From Macrotrachela quadricornifera (taxonomy: Eukaryota > Rotifera > Eurotatoria > Philodinida > Philodinidae): DNA of 64,000 nucleotides. The translations under genes and the position numbers were made by a program. Below the pieces are notes generated by a model. It saw only the letters and a list, made by a program, of their open reading frames with translations. It searched no databases and had not been told where the DNA came from. Shown one piece after another: positions 27,532 to 41,013 of this stretch (positions are counted from its first letter, which is position 1; each line of letters opens with the position of its first letter). The DNA lies in NCBI GenBank assembly GCA_022393335.1, contig JAJEKB010001187.1:1-64000 (forward strand), read 5' to 3'.

Positions 27532-28691
27532 ATGTATTAGAATTTCATTTCATACAAGTTTTGAACAGTTAAAAAATTTATTTTGTATTTTCTATTTTTG
27601 AAATGATCACAAATCGAATCATGTTTTCGTTTTAATTGCGCAAAGTTTTCAGTTAATTCTTGTAACGGTTGCTGTATCATATGATAACCGACCATGCTTA
27701 ATACGTTTTGAATATTCTTATACAAAACTTTCGAGGTTCTCAAACGAAAATTCAAAAAGATGAGCAATTAAACCTATTTCTAGTTCTTCAAGGAATAGAC
27801 GAATTTCATATTTTTTATTTGTATTCGAAGCAGGATTTTGTCTCATACAGTCAGATTATTTATAGCAGCAATGTCTATTGTTCCATAAAAGATAGAAAGT
27901 AGACATTGCTTTGTACCTATTCTTATGGAATACTTATGACACATTTGATCAACAGTGTCAGCAGTATTGTTTGATTTTGTTATAGTCAACTTTAAATGTT
28001 AGAATAAATATCAATGTATTTTCGTCTAATTTCTTTTACCTACGCTGGGATCAAAATGGACTCCAGTTGGCAGTATTAGAATTAATAATAAATGAATACT
28101 ACTAGTTTGAACGACAGATAATAATTTAATTGATTCTGTAAAGTTGGTCAGCAAGTAGTGTAGGCTTAGAAAATTTTGATTAATGAAATATAGTCTTCAT
28201 GAAATTAAAGGATGAATGGGCATATCTTGCTTTTTGGATGAAATAAGTAAATCTTCTAATCATTCATGGACTTTTTACCAGTACTAAAATTGCCTGACCT
28301 TGTGAGTGAAGATAAAATAATGACAAAACTATGAACTGATGAAATCAATAACAGGGATTATTTGTCTTTTATTATGGTACAATTCAAATTTTATTTAATA
28401 TTATTGTTCGAATATTCATCAGTGGAAGAAAAGATAGTACTTATATAAGTAAAGAATATCTTTCGAAATCTATAGTTTCTTTTCAAATTTTTCTCGATAT
28501 TTCATCATAAAAGAAAGAAAACAATACATAATTAAATGAATAATAGCATCTTCTTTTGTTCATGGATACTTCAGTTCAATAGTTTATATCAAAAAAAAAA
28601 CAAGCAAAAAGCTTTCAAATATATACAAACACATAGATTATCCAAAAAAAAACAAAATATATCACGTAATAAACATAAAAAATAGACTAAA
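27532..28691. other. Intergenic stretch downstream of DEK and the TIR element
   Basis: No gene recognised. Short ORFs near 27537-27902 overlap on opposite strands and have no domain. The last 200 bp before the DEK stop is A/T-rich and would contain the DEK 3' UTR. Confidence 0.4.
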
Positions 28692-30340
28692 TCAAATTAT
28701 ATTTTGAACTGTATTGTTCATTATTGTACCATTTTGATCAGATTTTTCTATTAGTTTATTATCTATAATATCATTTTCATCTACTTTTACTATTTCTTTA
28801 TGTCCATTGATACTATTATTTATCTCATCATTTTCTTTTAATTGTGTAGAAATTTCTAAAACATTCAAGTAATTTAATAGAATTTCAAAATTTTAAAATC
28901 AAACCTTTTTTTCGTTTATTATCATTCGAGATTTCATGATTTAAAGAACGTTTATTTGAAGATTTTTTACCAGGTTTATAAACATAATCTAATCCATGTT
29001 CATCATTACCATTCTAAAAATAATCTTTTTTTCTCTTTAAAAAGAAAAAATTTATTTTTCATTTACTTCAATTTTTTGTTCTTTATTAATTGATTCTTTT
29101 GAATTAGTATTATTTTTTTTTGAATTTTGTTTTGTTGATTTTTTTCCTGGTATACGTTTTCCTTCATCAATTGGTTCAATTAAAAAATTTAAAATTCGTT
29201 CAGCATGATCAGTATTACGACCAGTTGATGGTAAACCAAGTATATTAGAAATAGATCGTAATTGATCTTTTTTTAATCTAATGTAGAAAAAAAAAAGAGT
29301 AAAATAGAATTAGATGATGATAATATAGTTTAAAATAACTTACTTTATTAAATTATTTAAATGTTTTTCATATTCATCACTATCACGTTTAAATTCAAAT
29401 CCTTTGAATTCTCGAAGATTTTTTCGAATATTTGCTTTATTCTTAAAAGAATTATTTTATTTTGTTTTTTAAAATATTTAATTATTTTCTTACTCCTCGT
29501 CGACCAAAACAAATATTACGCATTCGAAATAAAGCATCAGTTGATGCATGACTTATTTGATAATTAACTATATAAGTATGAGTTTAAAAAATGAATTTAA
29601 TTAATACTCTACTTACTATATTCAATTTCACCTAATGGTTTACCATGACCCTGAAGAAAGAAAAAAAATATTTAGTTCTTTGAAAAATTCGCGGAACTGG
29701 ATCTGAAGTACATATTTGGAATAATTAGGTTACAGTATCGTATAGAACATATATTTTTTCCCTGACTGGATCATTTTTCGTGGATACTTGTGCTATTAAA
29801 GAGCTGAGACTTACAGTACTATGAAACAAATTTGTATAAGGTACCTTTGAAAGGTATGCAGAAATATTAAGGAAAATTAATTTTTTCATGCAAGAAAAAA
29901 TGATGTATCTATTTTTTGTATCTTAATTATTTGATTTACCTGAGGAATAGATAATTCTTTTTTTATTGGTGCTAATTCAGATATCTCAAGACGTAATGTT
30001 GGTTTTCTTGAACGTTTTCCTTCAAGAATAATTGGTTGTCCAAAAAGTGGTTGTGTATCTGAATCATCATCTGTTGTTTCAGTTTCTGATTTCGATGAAT
30101 TATCATGTTTTTCGTTTTCTCCATCATTTACGTGTTTATCCGCATGCGTTTGTTCTTCATTTTCCGATGCACTTGATTCTTCACAAGAAACAACAGCTGT
30201 TTCTTCTTTCTTCTCTTCTATCATTGTCTTTTCCTTATAAGTTAGAAAAAAATCTAAAGATAAAACATCAAAAGTTTTTCACTTACTTGTCCATTTGTAG
30301 AAATTTTTTCGTTTGTATTCAAATCGTTTTCACTTGTCAT
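28692..30340 (-). CDS. DEK: DEK chromatin protein homologue
   Basis: Nuclear DNA- and histone-binding protein of the DEK family, involved in chromatin architecture and splicing. Eight exons on minus: 30340-30287, 30233-29940, 29650-29617, 29567-29494, 29441-29344, 29277-29067, 29013-28905, 28855-28692, giving 1038 nt and 345 aa in frame (human DEK is 375 aa). After an acidic N terminus comes the conserved DEK core with its SAP-like module: G-H-G-K-P-L-G-E-I-E, LFRMRNICFGRRG, NLREFKGFEFKRDSDEYEKH, LRSISNILGLPSTGRNTDHA and ERILNFLIEP. A Lys/Ser-rich region and an Asn-rich tail follow. The typical C-terminal second DNA-binding domain of DEK is not evident, so this may be a short form. Start: first ATG, preceded by gataagat. 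Confidence 0.85.
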
Positions 30341-32758
30341 ATCTTATCTCGAAAATTTATCGATAGAATTAAATGATTTTATTCAGTTTCTTTTCTCCTC
30401 CTCCATAATGCTACTAATTACCGATAGATAGAATGGATCAATATATATATATGTGTATTTTATATGATAGATGGAGTATTGATACAATTTTAAAGACCTA
30501 CTTTTATTATGAAACGAGCATAAAAATGGTTCAACAAATTTATTCGACTATCTTGAAGTTTTTGATGATTTTAAACACTAGGTAAAGTCTAAGACGATAT
30601 AATATACTGGAGCAGATAAATTTTCCGATTGAACAAGTATTTTATTGTAACAATTATGTAGACGACTCGTATGCCTATTGAATCAATAAAATAAAACAAG
30701 ACGAAAGTATCCAGTAAAACTATTTCATAGGAGGAACAGATAGGAAGTAGTTTAGTGTATATTCATCAGTAATATTTTCACTTCATTTGATTTACGTAAA
30801 GTTAAATTAATTTTTCTCTATGTATATTATTGAAAAACCTGTTCGGTAATATTTGAGTGATTAAGATATTCGAAGTGTTGAAGGTTTAATAGTGACATCA
30901 AATTCTTAATATTCGTTATAGTCGCTCAAATCAATTTAATATAAAATCGATATAATTTAGTAAGCAATATCGCTGTATATGATTTGTAATCAATTATTTG
31001 ATATGATTGAAAAGAATAAAATCAGTTAGAGAAAATATTTTATCATTTTTTTAATAATTGAAAGTGATGAAGTGTATAAGAATTTTGTCGATATAAAAAT
31101 TTATTTGATTAAAATTTTTAGATTTCATAATATTGTTGACTCTAATAATGTTAGTAATGAAAAATATTTTATTATCAAAACAAATTGACACGGACATTTT
31201 CACTATAATTAAAAAGAATTTGCTATAAACCATTTGGTTAATTACTACATTATATTATCACTCTCTTTACCAAATAAATATCAAGAGTAAAATTAATTTA
31301 TTTCATCATTTTATAAAGCACAAAGAAGATTTATAATATCCAAAAATTCGACTAAATCAAGTAAAAGTTATTTAACCAACGATTCAAAATCCATTATGCT
31401 TCCAGTAGTAGAAAAGATGAAGTAAACATTGACATTCATTAGTAAAAAGACTCTAACAATTTATATTTTCTTATATTTCTAAAGGATGCTATCAATTGAT
31501 CCCTTAATTATCTGCATGATTCATTATTTTTAGTGCTGTTATCATGTCATAGAAAATCTTGGTATATATTATATAAGTGCTTTGTGAAACGCGCATACTT
31601 TTCGAAGAGAAATAATGATTTTAAGTGCTAAATTGAAGTACTGCAGCCATGAAAAAAGAAGCTGAACATTAGTAAAAGCAACACTTAGAGATGTCTCAAG
31701 ATGGATAAGATAAGAGCGAGTAGGAGTCTTACTTCAAAACTTAGAGAATTTAGAGAAATTCATTCTTTAGATAAAGATAGATTGTGGATGCAATTTGATA
31801 AGATCTTACAAAGATGTGCAACATGACAAGCAAAAAAACCAAAATTTGCCAACATTAGAATGGACACAACACGATAGATGTCACTGTATTTATTTAGATG
31901 TCGGATGACGCATTAAAATTCACTGTGATTCTACATACTAGATGTCTATAGTAAGTTAAGTTGATAGAAAGAATAAAATAAAAAATAATCACTGAATCCG
32001 TAATGAGAATAAAGAGACTATACTATTTAAAACGCACAAATAAATAAAACAAAGTATTTTTTTCAATGATTGATCGTCATTAGAAATCTTTTCTTTTATG
32101 TATTCCTCAGTAACATTGTGCCCTTGAAGGAAACATGTAAAGTCTACATTTTATTCCATTAATAGGATTGATTGATAGATTTCTTCTTTGCAAATAGTAT
32201 AAAACACTTGAATTAAATTTTCATAAAATTTATCGATCAGCAATAGATTTCTCAAGCATCTATTCAGATCCAGCTGCTGTTTCGAACCAAAAATAAATAT
32301 TATTCTAGAATGAATTGCTTACTTTTACTTTGTAAAGAATAATAATAATATTTGTATTAATGACTAACTACAGATGTCGCTTCTAATCATATATAATATT
32401 ATTTCGTAAAATATGATTTTAGTATGAATTAAAACTTACTTAGAAAACCATAAACTATTTGTTATTAAAATAAATATTCTAGTTTTTAGAATTATTCATA
32501 AACTTTTTATTGATTGGTTCAAATATACTGGAAACAACAACATCCAGTAGTGTCTACGATACGAAGCAAAATATTTTATAATTTCTTTTTATTGATAAAT
32601 TATTACCTTTATTTGCGTACATTTTACTTGTTTGAGAAATCGAAAAAAGATGACAAATTTATTCGAATGTTTCGTTTATATATATGCATATATTTAAACT
32701 CTAGACATAACATCTTCTATATGGTGACTGTTTAAATATCTGTCGTATATGAAACGTA
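30341..32758. other. 2.4 kb intergenic region between divergent DEK and RNF34-like genes
   Basis: AT-rich throughout. No exon-like ORF, RNA gene or terminal repeat recognised. It must contain the 5' regions of both flanking genes. A 25-bp word near 32270-32295 (tttcgaaccaaaaataaata) recurs inverted near 37188-37211 within the SLC35E3-like intron. Confidence 0.45.
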
Positions 32759-34564
32759 ATGCCATCGTCCACTTATGCAACACCTTCCAATGATGAATGT
32801 GAACATTGTCATAGTACATATACATTAATAAAAAGAAAAGTAAACGCTAAATAATACTAAAATATAATAAATTTTATTGTTTTTTTTTTAGAAAACTTGT
32901 TCTGTTTGTCGTCAAAATTTTTGTACAAATTGTGCACCACGTAAACAATATAATAATCAACCATATCGTATTTGTCTTATTTGTCAGTTAATATCAAATG
33001 ATTCAACAACTGATAACCAACTGCTTGAATTAAAAGTTAAACATTTAAGGTGTTATTTGCATGCAAAAAATATTTCTCATCATACTTGTACAGAAAAACA
33101 AGAACTTGTTGATTTAATAAAACGTAACCGAGATTTACCATTTTCACGTTTATTAGATCAACAAAATCAAACTTCTTCTTCATCAACAAATAATACTAAT
33201 CAACAACCATCTCATACAGCATCAAATAATTCTTCATCATCAACAACAATACCACCACCACCAAAATCTAATAATAATTCTGGTCCTTTTACAAATTTTC
33301 AACATTCAGTATCATCATTTGCAAATCAAATGAATAATTTTGCTACAAATATACAAGACTATGTTTCAAATACAGTATCCGGTGTGATTAATAATGTTGT
33401 TGGTGATGAACCACAACAACAACATTCAACAGCAACTACGAATAATTCCAATAGTGGAACATCATTTAATTTTGGTACACAATTTAATGGAACTGGTGGA
33501 CCATTTAATTATTCTTATTCAACACCAGGAAGTTCAGCTAATACAACAACAACCACAAATACTACTACGACTAATCGACAACAACAACAACAACGAAGAC
33601 CTCCACCACCCTCAGCTGCAGGAGCAACTGCTAGTTCTTCTTCTTCAGTAAGTTAATTAAGTACTAATTTGTGAAAAAAAAACGTATGTTTAAATATTTG
33701 ATTTCAGACTACAAATCAACGAGCACGTCGAAAATCTCTTAGTGAAATAAAAACTGAAGAAAATATTGAAGATTTAAATATTCGTGAATTAAAAGAAGTT
33801 TTAGCGGCAAATTTTGTTGATTTTAAAGGATGTGTCGAAAAAAGTGAATTAATTGATAAAGTTCGACGACTTTATCGTGATCGACAAAATGAAAAACTTA
33901 AAAGTATATTCTTTCATTTTTTTTCTTTTAATTAAATAAAAATAATTTGGTTTCTTTTTTGTTTTAAATTAAAGCATTTGATGATTCATCAACAAATGAT
34001 ACTGAATTATGTAAAGTATGCATGGATGCTGTTGCTGATTGTGTCTTCTTAGACTGTGGCCATATGGTAAGTTCGATATACTTCATGCTATAAACACAGA
34101 GTATTTTAAAAGTCCTTACATAAAATTTTCATGAATAATTTTTAAATAGTTTTGATGATGGTAAAATTCGAATCATTTATATATGTAATGAGTTTCTAAC
34201 ATAGCACACTAAACGTTTAACTTTAGAAAATTCTAATAGTAACATGTGGAGTAATTAGACATCAATAGTTGACGTTACATTTGTTGATTAGTTCAGCTAA
34301 GTTTTGAAGATAATACTATTATAAGCATATATAAATTGTCTGGATTGTTTGAGAGTTATTCATGAAAATTCACTCTGTGAATTGAAAAGATAACATTTTT
34401 TCAAAATTGTTAATTGTTACTTCGGAAGAAAAACTCAAGATACTTAATTATACAAAATATTTTCTTATATTTAGGTAACATGTGTCAAATGTGGTAAATT
34501 ACTTGCCGAATGTCCTATTTGTCGATCGAACATTGTACGTGTAGTACGCGTTTTTAAATCATGA
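32759..34564 (+). CDS. RNF34: RNF34/RFFL-like E3 ubiquitin ligase
   Basis: Membrane-associated RING E3 ligase of the RNF34/rififylin (CARP) family. Exons 32759-32839, 32892-33647, 33708-33903, 33975-34066, 34475-34564 give 404 aa in frame (human RNF34 372 aa). The N terminus is a FYVE-like zinc finger: CEHCHSTYTL, then CSVCRQNFCTNC, followed by C-L-I-C. A SAP-like helix pair follows (C-Y-L-H-A-K-N-I...EKQELVDLI). The middle ~170 residues are low complexity (Ser, Asn, Thr, Gln, Pro) and longer than usual. A second helical module (IEDLNIRELKEVLAANFVDF) precedes the C-terminal RING, CKVCMDAVADCVFLDCGHM...CVKCGKLLAECPICR. All RING zinc ligands are present. Compared with typical RFFL proteins the FYVE-like finger lacks obvious lipid-binding basic residues beyond CAPRKQ. 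Confidence 0.88.
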
Positions 34565-35780
34565 ATTGTATTTTTTTTTTTTGTTGTATGAAAAAGCATC
34601 TTTATCGTTTTTTTTAATTGTACAGTTATTCTAAAAGAAAATTATTATTTCGCTCGAACTTTAATCAAGATTATTATCTTTATTTTACAATTGAAAATAT
34701 TAAAGAAAAATTGAATAGATAAACATAATGTGCTGGATAATATCATTTAATTATCAATTAGAAATACTTAAATATATCTATCTATCTGTTATTTTATTGT
34801 ATAATAACGATTTAATTAAAATTAAAAGATTATGTCAGAGTAATTTATTTGTATAATTCATTATTTTAAAAGCTTTTTATTGTAGTATTTTCTTTCATTA
34901 TATGATAACATATTCCTCTCTAACGATAAAAATGAATACAGAAATAAAACCAAATGACCTTTATGACTTTGATCGGCATCTATTTTAAAAAAAAAACCAT
35001 CTACTTCTGATTTTAAATAATTATTTTCTTTCATATAATTTGTTTTTCTTTTTAATATTAAACAGAATTAATAGTAGCTATGGACTATTTTTATTTCATT
35101 CTTCTAATGTGATATCTTATTATTTATTTACATATGTGTAATCTATTCTGTTTTCTTACACATACATCATTTGTTTTTCTAAACATTTATTTGCCGACAA
35201 ATTCAACTAGGTATGTTTCGAAAGATGCTCAAAAAAAATTTTCTACTGAATATTATATTTATGATTGATATTGTCTATCGTGAAATTATTGATATAGTGT
35301 AAAGAAATATAAAGCTGATGTTTTATATGTTCACTAGAACTTATTTAGTATACAAAATGATAGTTGATGTAGATGAATATATTCAAAGAATATGTAAAAT
35401 AATTTTATGCACTTCTATCGGAATTAATTACGTACAAATATATGTAAACCTTGAAGCGTATTTTTTTTTCTATTTATTTCTTTTGTTTAATAAAAATATA
35501 TACATTCTATTTTTCTACTTGGATGATAGAGAAAACGAATACAATACTTCTATATATACATGTCACAAATGGTGAATAAATCGAAATAATTTCAAACATT
35601 TGCTTTCACTTGATAGTAATAAAAATACTAGATAAGATAAAATCATGTCGATCAGTCAATATTTAACATTTGATTTGACAAAAAATAAATATATTTCTTC
35701 TATATTACTCTATATACAGATTTATTTTATTCACATGTTATGATTACTGAAAAATTTATCTTTTATTTATAGAAAAAAAA
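34565..35780. other. Intergenic stretch, no gene seen
   Basis: Very AT-rich. A short ORF at 35318-35575 has the composition of non-coding DNA and no recognisable domain. Just before 35781 an acceptor-like ttatttatag lies nine bases upstream of the next start codon. Confidence 0.4.
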
Positions 35781-38700
35781 ATGTCTCATTCATATCCTAC
35801 AAAAAATTACCAAAAACTTGATAATCAAGATGTATCTATTCATATTCCATCAAATGATTCAAAGAATGAATTATCATCATCAGTGTCAAATGAATCAATT
35901 AAAAAACAAGATCCTGATCTACGTGCTAATAAATCATGTTTTTCGTCAACAATTATCTTTTCATTAAATTTTATTTCATCAATTCTTGTTATTAATTTAT
36001 CTAAATGGTAAGAGAAAAAATAAAAATTTTTTTTGAATAAATTTTTCTTTCTATAATAGGATTTATGTTAAACATCATTTTCCAAATTTAACATTGACAA
36101 CAATAAATTTTTTTATCACATTTTTGCTTTTACTTATATGTATATATGCAAAATTATTAACACATGTACGTTTACCAATTTTTAATATGATACCTGTATC
36201 AATATGTTTCGGTGGTTTTATTGCATTTAGTAATCTTTCATTACAATATAATACTGTTGGAACATATCAACTTATTAAATTACAAGTTACACCAAGTATG
36301 TTAGAATATGAGAAACAGGAACTGATAAAAATAATTAAAACAAAACAAGTTGTTTTGAAATCATTATATTCGAATTTTAACATAGATAAAATATATAGGC
36401 CTCATATAAAGTGCATGATTCTCTTGATTAGTACAAAAAGTACTTATGATTTTTTTTTATTCAAGAAGATTCTGATATTCTAGTTAGAGTTGTAATCGGT
36501 CCGGATGATTTTTACTAATCTCAGAAATTTTTATGTTAATTCATTTTTCATTAGTAAAACATTATGCTTATCTACTTAATATATATTTTAAAAGGCAGAT
36601 TAGATTATACAGATATAGGTATATATCATGAAAAGAACAAGAATTTGAACAACTACATCCAGCGCCAGGGCGGCCAGCTGTTAATTTTGAAACGAGATTT
36701 ATCAGAACCAGAATAGGGCACAATTGGGGTGCATAATTTACTTTCTGAAATGGAAGGATATCGTTGAAAAACATGATGGAGGAGCACTTTCTTTATAAAA
36801 ATAAATGTTCTATATGACGTTCTAATAGCTTACAGGTAGATTATAATTTTGAAAATAATTTAGTCAGCAAACAATAATAGAAAATATTATATTAAGTCTT
36901 GTTAAATATCGGATTACTGATATTTTGCTCAAACAGTGAAAAATCTTCAGTAATTTATCGTTTCTATTCCATATAAATTTTTCTCTTCAGGCAAACTCTA
37001 ATTCATGTTTCAGTATCGAATGTATGATAAGAAGAATTGTTTCAAAAAAGTATTTTTTTTCAAAATTTACTCTACTATTGAATATTACGTGGTCACATGC
37101 TTGACGCTATAGGCAGTATTAGATATCTCAAATATTTCAACGTCTTTTCAAATTGAGCTTCTTTTTCTTTCACATATGAGATCAGCAGATATTTATTTTT
37201 GGTTCAAACAGTCCCTTTGATGTGAAAAAGTCAAACGATAAATCTTTTAAAAGAACTATAGAATATAGAAACACTAAGTATGAAGGGAATACAATATAAT
37301 CAACATAATAGTCAATAAATTCTTAGCGATATCTCTCATAAGTTTACTTTGAAAACGTTTATAGTCGACAGACACTTGTGCGTTATCTATGCAGTTTTGA
37401 TATAGTTTTGAGAGCAATAAAACTATTTTTATTATCGCTATTGGGAGTCATAAACATTTCTCTTTTGTTTTATTGACATCTGATAAGAGGTATGTTATGA
37501 AATATTTGGAAAAGTCACTTTTTTTGTATTGTTATAGTAGTACATTGATGCACTTATGCTATAGATGTTTGTTTCACCGATTCACAAATATTATATGAAA
37601 ACAAAATAACGAAGGAGGAGAGAGGATAGTATGCCGGAATTTTATACTGTTAGTAATTCTGCTACATAACAGTATAAATCAGTACAATAATCACTCTATT
37701 TTAGCGTCAAAAAATTGCAAATTATTCTGGCTGCAGTTTTAAGAGAACAAATGTTCAAGTGTTTTCAAAAGAAATTCCTTTTTTTTTTTACAAAGACTGA
37801 ATCCTATAAGAAGTCTCATATTTGCAAAAACTCCTAGTCTGAGACCAGAGTTTATCGTAGTATAGACTCACAACTTCAAATGGAGTACAGTTGGCAGCCC
37901 TAACCAGCACTATCATTCTACCAATATCATATAGTTTGAAAATTTAATATGTGATGAATGATTTTTTTTGTCTAATATTTAGTATAGCTGTTTACTTTCA
38001 CGTAAAAATATATTTTCTAAATGTAAATTTTAAATAAAATAAAGAAAATGAAAATTAAATACGATGTTTGTAGAAAGGAACTTTATCTCATACGAAATAA
38101 GCTTAATCATGAAAGTTTTGCTTGTCTTTTTGATATCTAAAATTTTAATATTAATATTTCTTCGACGATTTTAATTCTAATTACACATTCGCTTGGCTTA
38201 TTAGAAAAACTATAGATTTTCATCAGAGACTAGAATTTCGGTCCGAGTTGAAAGTTCTTTGAATCAAAATTCATGCAACACAATTTTTATCGTATCTATT
38301 GAATTATGCACTACGTTTGCGTTTACGATATTGTCGACTTTTTGAATTTTTATTTTGTTATTTTTAGCTGTTATGTTAATTAGTTGGTTATTTTTTAAAG
38401 CACATTATCCCATACCAATCATTCTTTCTTTTGTACCAGTTCTTATTGGAACAATAATTAGTACTTATTATGATTTACAATTTAATATGTTTGGCCTTTT
38501 TTGTAAGTTTTTATTTTTAATTTTCTAAAATTTTATTCAATATTTATCATTTAAGGTGCTTTTATATCTGTATCATTCACTGCTATTTATCAAATACTTG
38601 TTGAACATTATCAAAAAGCATATAATTGTGATTCACTTCAATTATTATTATATCAAGCACCACTTTCTGGTTTATTGTTATTAGTTTTCGTACCTTTTTT

Positions 38701-38992
38701 TGAACCGTTAACTGGTTTGGAAAAATTTATGAATCGTGATATCATTTTTCTTGTATTACTCTGTGGTATTGTGGCATTTTTTGTTAATTTTAGTATTTTT
38801 TGGGTTATTGGTAATTTATCTGCTGTTGCTTATAATATGATTGGACATTCAAAAACTTTATTAATTATATTTATTGGTTCAATTATATTTCATGAACCAC
38901 TCAATAAACGACAGATATTTGGATTAAGTTTTACAATGTTTGGTGTTTTTATTTATACATATTTTAAATATATTAGAAAAATTGCAAAATAA
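35781..38992 (+). CDS. SLC35E3: SLC35E3-like nucleotide-sugar / triose-phosphate-type transporter
   Basis: Multipass membrane transporter of the SLC35E (TPT) group, expected in the Golgi or ER; the substrate is unknown. Exons 35781-36007, 36060-36295, 38368-38502, 38556-38992 give 344 aa in frame (human SLC35E3 313 aa, so the N-terminal ~55 polar residues are an extension). Conserved stretches are FIAFSNLSLQYNTVGTYQL, K-L-Q-V-T-P, ISTYYDLQFNMFGLF, LLLYQAPLSGLLLL, P-F-F-E-P and AVAYNMIGHSKT, ending in a hydrophobic helix and a basic tail. About ten hydrophobic segments can be traced. The second intron, 2072 bp, is unusually long. Start: the ATG follows ttatagaaaaaaaa, consistent with a splice acceptor close to the start. 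Confidence 0.88.
36296..38367 (+). other. 2.1 kb intron of the SLC35E3-like gene
   Basis: Starts gtatgt and ends tttttag. It includes a short GC-rich patch at about 36658-36680 (cagcgccagggcggccagct) that stands out from the AT-rich background and may be a relic of an insertion. No terminal repeats were confirmed. Confidence 0.55.
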
Positions 38993-39708
38993 TTATATAT
39001 AGATAATAACTTATATTTTGTGTCTAGTCAGTAAATGATATATATATGACACAGAATTTTTTCATGGTTTGAATTGATTAGTTTGATAGTATATTTATTA
39101 ATCGCTCATATTCTTTATTATTTTTTCTCTGTCAGTTATTTAAGATTTCGCTATATATTTAAAATAATAAAAAAAAATGTTTAACACTTTTATAAAATAT
39201 AAATATACTGTTCGATATATTCTAATGTATCAAAAGAAAAGGAAAGATTTTAACGGCAAATGCGTTAGAATCTATATATAGCATCCAAGAGCTAAAAAAA
39301 ATCAGTTATTATTCCATAAATCCATGGATCACTTTGTACAAATCGTGATGTGTTTGTAAACCAAACTGTGCCCGATGACTTTTTACAATAATCAGTCGAT
39401 CAAAAACTGTTAAATTTATGCTATAATTTTAATGGTTAGAAAAGTGTTCGTATTTTTCTGATGGTAATTTAATTTATTTTTATCATTGAGAAAAATACTC
39501 TATGTCCATTAAAATCATCTTGTTTTTTGTGTTTCAAATATATACATATATGGAGAGGTAAATGAGGAGTAACAAACAATATTAATGGATGAACAGTGAC
39601 TTAATTGTTAGAATCACCGGAGTACGCGTTATGAATTTTTCTTTGTATGTAATAGTTTATTGAATGTGATAATGAATGAAAAAATGATTAAAACAAATCT
39701 TTTCGACA
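38993..39708. other. Intergenic stretch downstream of the SLC35E3-like gene
   Basis: AT-rich, no gene seen. It would contain the 3' end of the transporter gene and any remaining end of the decayed transposon that starts at 39709. Confidence 0.4.
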
Positions 39709-41013
39709 TCAACTACACTTAATGAAAGGTGATCGGTCGCACAATTCTTTCCTGCAGTAGTCTCGATCACAGGAAAAACAAACTTCCACGACGCTTTGAA
39801 ATGGACCACGGTTCTGTTTGGAGTAACCATTAGCGTACCATGCGAATTTTATTATAGGAGCAAATATTGAGTTGCCCATTTAATTATGAGTTAGCGACTG
39901 AAGGTGCACAAAATTATTTCGTTCGCTCGTATTAATGTTAAGTTCATGTAACCGTACACGATCATAGGCTTTCCTGGCGATCAACTTCCATTGTCTATTA
40001 AAGTAGACATTCAAAGGTTGTATTAACGATGTAGGTGGTTTTGGAAGAATTGTAAGACACTCGAGATTTTTCAAATTTTTATAAAGGCTTGCAGCTCTTT
40101 GCATAGCCCAGGAGTCGAGAGGCAATAGATATTTAGAATTTTTTTGACAAAGATAGTGCAGGAACGTGATCTCTCCAATATTCCAATAATGAAGCGGTTT
40201 TGTTTTTCCGAAAGCACTACATGTGCACACAACATTGTCTGGTTTAAACAGATGCGCGTTAATATTCTCAGACATTCAACCTTTATTTTCTTTCAAATAG
40301 ACAAAAATTGGTCCAATTAAGTGCCCACCAAGAGTGAGTGGTTGCTGAACAGTATATGAGTGTGTTGTTTGCACGTACAGAAACGACAGTCGTCTTTTCG
40401 CCTTGATCTGACACTGTACGATTAGAATGAAGTTACAATTCCAATCCTATCTGATCCATGTTAAGAATATTGCTTTTATTATATTTTCCAAAACCTTACG
40501 ACCTCCAACTACAAAACTATCAGCTGATTGATTAATTGAACTTTGATTTTCAACTTGTCGTGTTGTAAGAAATTTTGTGATTTTTCTTGAATATATGTTG
40601 TGTTGATGTTTGAAATTATCAATCCAACCATATAAAGCAATGAAATTGTTCAGAGAATGTTCTTTAGCACTCATAAACGCCTAACGTTTCAAATCAAGAC
40701 TATGCACTGGTAACAGTTGTTCTCACCCCTTTTTAAATTTATCAAAAACATGTTCTTCGACCTTTTCGGTTTTCTGTTTCTTGATTCCATGCATTTCAAG
40801 ATAATGACGAAATCTCGAGATATATTGTTGGTTGCGGACACGGAGAAAACGACATTGAACTGTTGACCAACAACGTGAGGGCTGCATAAATACATAGCGA
40901 CCTTGTATTCTATAGAGAATAGAACCTCTCTCAAAACCTAGAATTGGATAACTTGCAATCATACGCGCTTCCAAGGCAACCGATATAATCGAAAAAAGCA
41001 ATTCACAATTCAA
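39709..41013 (-). pseudogene. Decayed DDE_1 (Tc5/pogo-like) transposase, copy 1
   Basis: Minus-strand reading frames, broken by stops and frameshifts, follow the order of a Tc5/pogo-type transposase. First comes an N-terminal part ending in a K-V-E-E-H-V-F-D-K-F-K-K-G segment (41013-40723). Then a helix-turn-helix-like block, NNFIALYGWIDNFKHQHN (40674-40447), and a start of the catalytic domain, N-M-D-Q-I-G-L-E-L followed by a stop (about 40460-40420). A C-terminal part, PPTSLIQPLNVYFNRQWK and YDRVRLHELNIN, follows. An in-frame TAA near 39880 interrupts the end, but the same frame continues to S-P-F-I-K-C-S-stop at 39709. Copy 2 at 60551-61096 ends in the matching P-F-I-Y-C-S-stop. Non-functional. 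Confidence 0.8.

Noticed and set aside
33394..33651. Leu/His-rich ORF within the RNF34-like gene
   Set aside because: Shadow frame of the CAA/ACA-rich low-complexity exon.
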